Shown here piece by piece: positions 18,101 through 27,100 of a stretch of 35,503 nucleotides of DNA (position 1 is the first letter of the stretch; every line of letters starts with the position of its first letter). The position numbers and the translations under genes were made by a program. The notes beneath the pieces were generated by a model that searched no databases, had not been told where the DNA came from, and saw nothing but the letters and a program-made list of their open reading frames with translations. Source of the DNA: CAYWFU01 sp964457585 (GTDB lineage: Bacteria > JACRDZ01); assembly GCA_964457585.1 (NCBI GenBank), contig CAYWFU010000026.1:1-35503 (forward strand). The letters are read 5' to 3'.

Positions 18101-21100
18101 AATAAACCGCTATTATTTCCTGTAGCCTTAATTATTTCTTCTCCGGCATAAGCAACTCCAGGAGTTGTTTCCGCAGCGCATAGAGCAATATAAGTATTCT
18201 CAAGGTTTTTTGTCCCGCCAATTTTGAAACTCATTTTATAGCCTTTAAGAACGAATATGCTTGATTTTAATACTCCTTTTTTATTTTCATTTTCAGAAGT
18301 AATGATTGCATATTTCCCTTTAACTTTTGTCAGCACAGGCTGATCAAGGAAAGCTGTTCCGCTTTCAATTTCCCATCCTGCCAAAGAACCAAGACTGAAT
18401 TTTGGATTAAAAAGTCCTTTTGCAACAGGAGATAAATTAATGTTAAAATCATCCGCACCAGAACATCCATTTACCTGAATATAAACTGTACTCCCAATAT
18501 ATTTTGATACATCGAAATATCGGCGAGTCATAAATGACTGATTGCCGCCTGAAGCTGATGCAATCACATCGTATATTTCATTATCTTTTTCATCCAGAAT
18601 ACGATTAACAGATATATTAGTTCCAAGCGCAAGCAGGAAATCTATCTGTCCGGTTTTTATAGTAAAAAATCCTGACCTGAGAATTCCTGATTTTTCCTGA
18701 TCCTCAAATCCGGGAGGCGCGCCAATATAGCTTAAAAAATAATTCCCCTGGACATTATAATCAGGCGGATTGTCAGGAGCTGTTCTTCCTTCTACCCATA
18801 CATAATTATTATCAATTCTGGTTGCAGGCTGATAACCATAACCGCTGACTATAGTCCATGGCCAGAGCTGTCCGTTTTCAAAATCGTGGTTGCCAAAAAA
18901 TGGATATACCATGATTTCTGTTTGAGCAATATAGCTATTGGTTGCAGCGTTAAACTGAGAAGATTTCATTATTCCTACAGCAGGGAATGGATGTTTAACT
19001 CTTCCTATTCCATCTGTTTCAAATTTCAACTGATTCCCGGCATTATCCTTTGCTTCAATACCAACACTGACCATTGGATTTAATGGGTCAATATCTTTAA
19101 GCTTATATTTAATTCTGTAATTATTCCCCGTACCGCTTACATTTGGAATAGTTTCTACAATCTCAAAAGGAACATATTTATTATAAACGTATAATTTAAT
19201 TGTATTTGAATCAACACCCGATTGATCATCTTTTATAAGATATGATATTGTTCCATCAAGCACATAAGGTTCCATTCCCTGAAATGAACTAGCTCCCTTA
19301 AAAGGTTTATAATCCACAACATAAGGAGCAGAATTATCAGATTGAGTTGTATAAGGGACTACTTCAATTGCTTCTATAGTTGGGCTTCCATTATAAAGAG
19401 GTCCTTTATCAAAATTAATGTTCAATTGTCCATCTTTAACATCTGCAATAAAATAGTATATTCTTGTGTCTCTTGGACCTAATTCTTCTACTCTATCATA
19501 ACCTTCAAGTTTGTCATCACTTTCAATCATAACATTTGAACGGCCCGATGGATAAGAAAAAACACCGGCATAGTCCTCCACCCAGTTGTTAAAAAGCAGA
19601 CTGACGAAATATTTGCCATTATCTACATCAAATTTATATTCAAATTTATTTTTGTCTGCGCGAGATGTACCTTCAAGTTCACCGGGTCCGCGATAATAAC
19701 TGCCATGCATTGCCGGAGCGCCGCCTACATATCCCCAGCCCCTTTCGTTTGCATAAGGTTTATCTGTCCACCAATGCATATTTTTATTATCAATTATGTC
19801 TCTGTATCCGCAGTTTATATGAAATACATTTGGTCCAACAACTTTAAATGACCATGTTTCATCAGGCATAGAACGTTTCGGAGTTAATAAATCGCTTGCG
19901 GATACTTTAACTGTAACAATATCATTATAATTAAATTTTTTATCTGGAGTAAAAAACATCTGATATCGATGAGGTGAGCCAATAATATTAAGATTACCCT
20001 CTACTTCCTGCCCCTCTCGAGTTACAGATACTTTTATTGAGTTTTTATCCACACCAGCAACAGCGTCGCTTATCGCAAATTGCAATACTGCTTCACGGTC
20101 TACATCATATGTTTCATTGCGCGGGATACGTGAAAATCCAGCTAATTGTCCTATATTATTTATACTTGGAGGCATTTCATCAGGCGGAACTCTAACAAAC
20201 ATTGCAGCATCATAAACTGAACCATATCCTGAAAGCACAATATTATTTTCTGTACCTTTTTTTAGTTTAACTGTTGCAATTTTATTCCATTGACTTCCAT
20301 TTACAGTCTGATCAATGATTTTTGTTTCAGCTTCCATATTTTCCGGATAAACTGAATTGAGTGTTAGTTTTGTTATTTTAGAAGTTGAAATACCTTTGGT
20401 CCACCATAGATAAATATCATAATATCCATTTTCAGGTATTTGAGGTGTAATAGTTACGGATGCTTCACTTGTAGCCAGAAAAGCATCTTTTAAATTGTTA
20501 TAACCCCATGCTGCATCTGAACTTATTCTGCTCCATGATTTTGGATTAGAAAAAACCGCTTCTTCATCATTATTATCAACCATAACAGGGAAAACAGCGA
20601 ATGGTCCTCCAAACATACCGATATCATTATACGAACCATCATGATCATTAAATAGTGTCCAATTTTCCCATGGATCACCTAAATTCATAAGAGCTGGTAA
20701 ATAAAAATTCCAAGCCTCTTTAAAGGTCTCGAAATAAGGAATTTCTTTTCCGCTGTCAACCCAGCTTCCATTTGGTTTAAGCAGATAATTGTCATTATCA
20801 AAATCTGTGAAACTATTTTTTGCATCAAGAGTAGAATAATTAGCATAAAATTTTCTTAATCCAACATTACCAACATTTAGCAGCGGAATATCTTTGCTTG
20901 AAGGTGTTGCTTCAGAATAACCATGAACGCAAATTCCCCAACTTCCATATACACTTTGTCCATATCCGCCATCAACAATATTGTTGAAAAAGAATAATGG
21001 TCCGTTAGCAACAAATGGTGCAACAGGATCCTGAGCTACTGGACTTGTTTCCATTCCTACCCAAGAATCAGTAATTAAATTATTGCATATCATCCCATGT

Positions 21101-24100
21101 GCATTAGCTTCCAGCACTACAGCTTTTGATTTTTCCCATAATCTATCACGGAAATAATTTCTAAATACACTTATCCGCGCGCCATTTTTTGCAACTATTG
21201 GTCCTTCGCTATTTGAAACATTCATCGCAAAAACAGCATCTGCGCCTGTTCCTGATGTTGCAAAAGGAGTCCCATTTTTTTCAAATACATTATTTGTAAT
21301 TGTTGTTCTTGTATATTTGTTATCCTGTTTAAAGTAATCAAGATTGATAGCATTTGTATTGCTTATAAAGAAATTGTCTTTGATAATTTCAATCTGAGAA
21401 TTCCTTAAATCAATTCCAGTTCCACAGCCTTCAAATCTGCTGCCTGTTATTTTTCCACGGCAGCCGTCAAAATTGGAATCAGGTCCGGTTATATAGCTGT
21501 AACTAACAATTGGATTATTTGAATAAAGATATAGACCCTGAGTACAGCCTATGATTTTAGAATCTTCTAATTGTATATAAGAATCATAAGCTTGAATTCC
21601 GCTTTCTCCTGATTCTATCTGACAATTTTTTACAAGGAAGATTGAATCAGTTATAAGCACTCTCTTCTTAATAATATTATTTATTAAAACAATAGATGCA
21701 TTGTCTTCTTTTGCCATTTCAGTGATTGGACCGGCAAGTGTTACACCTAAAACAGCAGTGTAGTCTTCTAAAAAACATTTTCCATTAATAATTATATTGC
21801 TGGCTGAATCTATATTATTATCTTTCCCGTTATTTCCATATAGAGCTATGCCATTTTTTATTGTAATATCTTCATTGTATATACCAGGGTTGACATATAC
21901 CTCTCCGCCGCCGCTGGTAAATATATTATCTATTGCTTTTTGTATTGAATTATATTCGCCGGTACCAACATAAGCTTTCTTTATTCCTGTTGGAATTATA
22001 AAATATACTTCCTGTTTATTTTCACTCGTATTGCCTGCTTTATCTATTGCGGTAAAACGTAAAATCGTATTACGGGAAATTGTAATTGGTCCATTGTATA
22101 TAAAAGTTTCTCCTGTTATCGGGGTTTTGCTTCCATCCTGTATAGTATTGCGCGGTACTTTTGTAATAACGCTGGAACCATTCCAGATATCAGGTTCTTT
22201 ACCATCAAGAGTATAATATATTGTGGAGTTATCTTCTGATGTTAAAGTTATAGTTTGTTGTCCTTTATATAAGCCTCCAGTAAGCGAAACTTGCGGGATT
22301 GGATTTGTATAATCGAGATCTATTGAGACTTCAACTGTTCCAATATGCCCTTCTTCCAGCATTCCTTCTTTATTAATTATTGGCAGACCCTGCCCTGTAA
22401 CGATAATTGTATTCATTCCTTCTTTTTCTTTTCCGGTTACAGTATATTTAAATTTAAAAGTATTTGGAGTATGTGATTTACCTTTATATTTTTCTTCCAG
22501 CTCTTTAAGAATATCTTCATAAGAAGCAAAAGTATCAGAATCAATATAAGCACCTTCAGTTATTTCAGCTTCAAATCCATCTATGGTTACAGTTGGTTTA
22601 CGAGATAAAACCTGATCAACAACATAACTGATTGTTATAGTATCTCCGACTTTTGCATTTTTAGGATTAATAACTACATTTGAATAATCCGGAGCCAATG
22701 GATCAATAATATAGCGCACTGAGTGAGTTATTTCTTCTTTATTACCAAGTTTATCAACACCAAAAAATCGAAGAACTGTGTCAGCAGGGATATCAACATT
22801 AATTTTATAAAGTTTGTATAATCCTCCGCCGGCTATAATATCAGTTGGTTCAGCAGTTGCGTGTATCGTTGTTTTTCCACCTACTTCAGGAGTTTCTTTT
22901 TCTCCGGTTGTATAATAAATTTCACATGGTTCATCAGCATAAATTCCAACTGCATATTCACCAACCAGTTTAAAAGCATAAATACCCCATCCGGGAATAG
23001 CTGTTGTAGTTGGAGGATCAACATCAGGTTTTATAGTAAATGAATATGTCTCAGTAAAAATATTTGCTGGTACAGACCTGTCAGAAGCTGTAACAGTCAC
23101 CACTACTACTTCTTCATAATCAAATAAAAAATTTGGGACAATACTCGCAGTAAAATTTCGCGGTGTACCATTGATTTCTAATTGAGGAGAACTGCTGTCA
23201 AATGTCATATCTTTGCCATAAGAACTTTTAATTTTCATTTTAATACTATTTCTGTCAACACCAGTTCCATCATCTCTGATAGCTAATGAAATTCTTGGAT
23301 TGGTAAAGCTGTTTGCATTAAATCTGGTTTCTGTAAATGGCCAGTCATATTCACCCTGGAATGTAATACCCGAATATCCATTTCTTAAAACCCGCGTACA
23401 TCTATCCCATGGATTGTGGTCTGATGCATACGGCGGCAGTTTATCCGGAATAGTTCTTACAAGCATCACAGCATCAACTGCAATCACAGTGTTAGAATTA
23501 GTTACTTTATCTTTTATTACAATTTTTCCAATATTATTTTGATTGAAATCAGCCGTCGCAATATAGTTCCATCTGCCAGGTACCCATTGTCTATACTTAT
23601 CTTCACCTGTTTGATCAACTGAGAACAATCTCTCTCTATTATTTGAATCTGTGATAGATATTGGTACATCACTGGCTAAATTATCTTTATTTGGCCACCA
23701 TATATATACTTGATATGCACCTGGTTCAATATTCTTAGGTATTGAAAATTCAGCATAACTATTATTATTTGCATTTGTTATATATGATTTAACTTTATTA
23801 TAAGATGTTTTAGAATCATATCTTGTCCATTTGCTCGATGGAACCATTCTAAATACATTTCCATCTCCATTATCCAGAATATATGTTTTAGCTATACTTG
23901 GACCGCCGTTTTCTCCTATATCATTTCGTGTTTTATTTATATCAGTAAACCCAGCGCCTGGATCACCAGCATCAATTAAAGGTGAAGTTACTGGAGAAGA
24001 TGTTAAATGGTCAAATCTTACTTTTGTTGAGCCTCCGATAAGCCCAAGAAAACCACTGCTAATTTCTTTATCTATTTGAATGGATATACTTTTTTCCCAG

Positions 24101-27100
24101 CTATTAATCGATGACCTGCCTAATGGATCATTTGAGCTGACACTAAACTTAATAGTATAGTAATCAGAATATTCTTCTTTCGATTTTCCAAGTCCTGCGA
24201 AATAACCTCTAAAGCCACCCATAAATCCATACTCATAGGTCTTTTTAACTGCGGGATAATTATAGTCTCTATAAATTGATAAAGATAAATCGTAATGTAC
24301 CATATCATGAATATCAGCAGGTTTTTTAGCAGGATATTTTGTTCTCTTATCATAAAGAATGCTTTCCGCACCATTTACACGTTTACCAATTTTAATATAT
24401 CGCCCATCAATTAAAGCAAAATAGTAATTATCAATATCTTTATAACCAAAAATAAATCCGGCTTTACGCGTACCGCCTTTTATATTATCTTCATTTTCAA
24501 ACCGCAAAACAGTTTTAAAAGTATGCCCAACTTCTTTAGCATTTAATGAATCTTTTATTGTTGCAATCCCAATTTCAGAATTGACAGGAGTTACAGTAAA
24601 TCCATTTTCAAAATAAGTTGGTTTCCATGTTCCTGAAACAGGAATAATACTATCCAGAGTATAAACTTCTTCAGGTTCAAAATTATAAAAAGGTATATAA
24701 TTATCCTGCTGCAGGTTTGATAATAATGGATCAATAGCAAAAGACCCTTCTCCTGAAACCATATTTAGCGGTATACAGCCGCAGAGCACATGATTTCTAT
24801 TTGCAAATTCATCATTATATGATGTAAAAAGATTTTTCCCATAACCGAGAGGTGAAATAAAATATGGAACAAGGTTTGCAAAATGCAGATTACCTTTTGC
24901 TATCCCGCTTCCGCTAACAGCGGTTAACTCCTCACACTGTGATATTGTATAATCTTTTTCACCTGGTCTATGACTGAAAAAAACAGAATTATTTATAAAA
25001 GTAAAATTACTGCCTCTTACAGCTCCGGCAATACCTAAAAAGCGATTATTTTCTATTATAGTATTAGAACTGGTATAAATGCTTACTTTATGATCTGTAA
25101 AATAATTATTAGAAAATCTTGGCTCTGCACCACCTGTAACTGAACACCCTGAAGCAGCTTTTCCTATCATATTATAATAAATATGAGGTTTTGCCCCAGC
25201 ACCGCTGATTGACATTATTGATCCGCTATTATGAAAATTATTGTCCTTAACATCAGGGGAGGTATTTACAATTTGAAAAATTGTCTGTTTATTCTTTTTT
25301 TCTATAAATAAAGTTGGGTCAAGTTTATATTCATCTACAGGTCCGAGTATAAAACCATTATCAGAAAAAACATTATACGATATTCCATTACTGCTCCATT
25401 TACCATTATTAATTTTTATACATACACCCGGATTTTCAGAAAAAGTATTATTGTATATTTCTGAATCAAGACCAGTATTTACTAAATCAATAGCTGTTCC
25501 CGATATATTATAAAATTTATTTTCATCTATATGAATATTTACATCCGTTCCATCAATACCATTTTGTGTACTATCAAATATTATATGTTGGATTACACAA
25601 TTTGTTGGAGCAGAATTTATTAATATGCCGGTTGCTGCATTTTTAATTTTAAATCCTTCAAATTCAGTATTATCGCTTAAAGTAACTGCAATATTTTTAT
25701 TATTCCCATCAATTACAGTTCTTTCTGCAGATTTAAAATTTTGATATTCTTCTAATAATGCTTTTGCTTTTATTTTTATATTTTTTTGTATAACAAAAGA
25801 TTCATAATAAATACCAGGTGCAACCAGAATAGTATCTCCGCTTTTAGCTGCATTAGACGCATCTTCAATTGTTTTATATGGTTTTTCAGCGCTGCCGTCT
25901 GGATCTGTGCATTTTGCGCTCTGATCTACATAAATTATTTTTCCTGATGTGAGAAGTGTTTCAATATTTAAAAGTCCGTTTCCATAATACATATCATAAC
26001 CTTTATCTCCAATATCATTAGAAGTTGATGTTAAGAAGTAGTATATATCATCATTTGATATATTAGGGAAACGCTGATAAAGCATTGCTGCTGCGCTTGC
26101 AACATAAGCAGCAGAAATTGATGTACCGCTGTCAATTTTATATCCTCCTCCAGAAGAGGTGCTGTAAATATTTACTCCCGGAGCAGCTATATCCACCCAA
26201 TCACCATAATTTGAGACTTCATATCTTGCTTTATTTGAATCAACTGCTGAAACTGCTATTACTTCCGGATATGCAGCCGGATACATCGGTAAATTCTGAT
26301 TATCATTACCAGCAGGCGCTATCAACGTAAGTCCTTTTTTATATGCATAAATAATCGCATCATGCAGTACTTTTGAATCAGCATATCCGCCAAAAGGCAG
26401 TAAAAGAATTTTTATTTTGTATGTTGCTGCATTATCAGCAGCATATATTATTCCGCGGGCAACAGTTGCAAAATCGCCGCTTCCATATTCATCCAGAACT
26501 TTAAAAGAAACAATATTAATGGCTCTTTTTGCATCAATCAGCGATGATATTACTCCGGCAATAAATGTACCATGTCCGTATTCATCTTTAATTGTTGTAC
26601 TATTATCTATAAAATTGTAACCATTAATAATCTTGCCTTTAATATCAGGGTGAGTTGCATCCACACCTGAATCCAGAAGACCTATATTTATTTCTGTTTG
26701 CTGATTATTATTTGATATTGATTCTGCTTTTATTAGAGAGAGATTGGATTTATTATTGTCATATAATAGAGGATTAGTTCCAATTGACAATGCTTTTGAT
26801 ATAAAATTTGGTTCAACTAATTCTACTTCAGATTCTTTTTTCAGTTTTTCAATAGTGTCATTTAAATTCTGAGTATCAGGAATAGCAATTTTATATGTTC
26901 CTATTTTGTTAAGCTCATCAGGCAGGATTTTTCCATTAACTTTTTTTAATATTTCATTCATTTTTTGTTTTGTTAATTTTTTATTGAATTTAATAAGTAA
27001 TTCATGATTTACTATCCAAGCTGTTTTTATATAAGATGTATCTTTATTATTTAAGCTATAAGACAAAATCGGCTTATGAAAAAAAATTGTTTTCGTAATA

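Noticed and set aside
9767..26620. Many plus-strand open frames of 60-180 codons inside the giant gene
   Set aside because: They mirror the repeat structure of the minus-strand gene, lack ribosome sites, and have no recognisable domain; they are antisense shadows.
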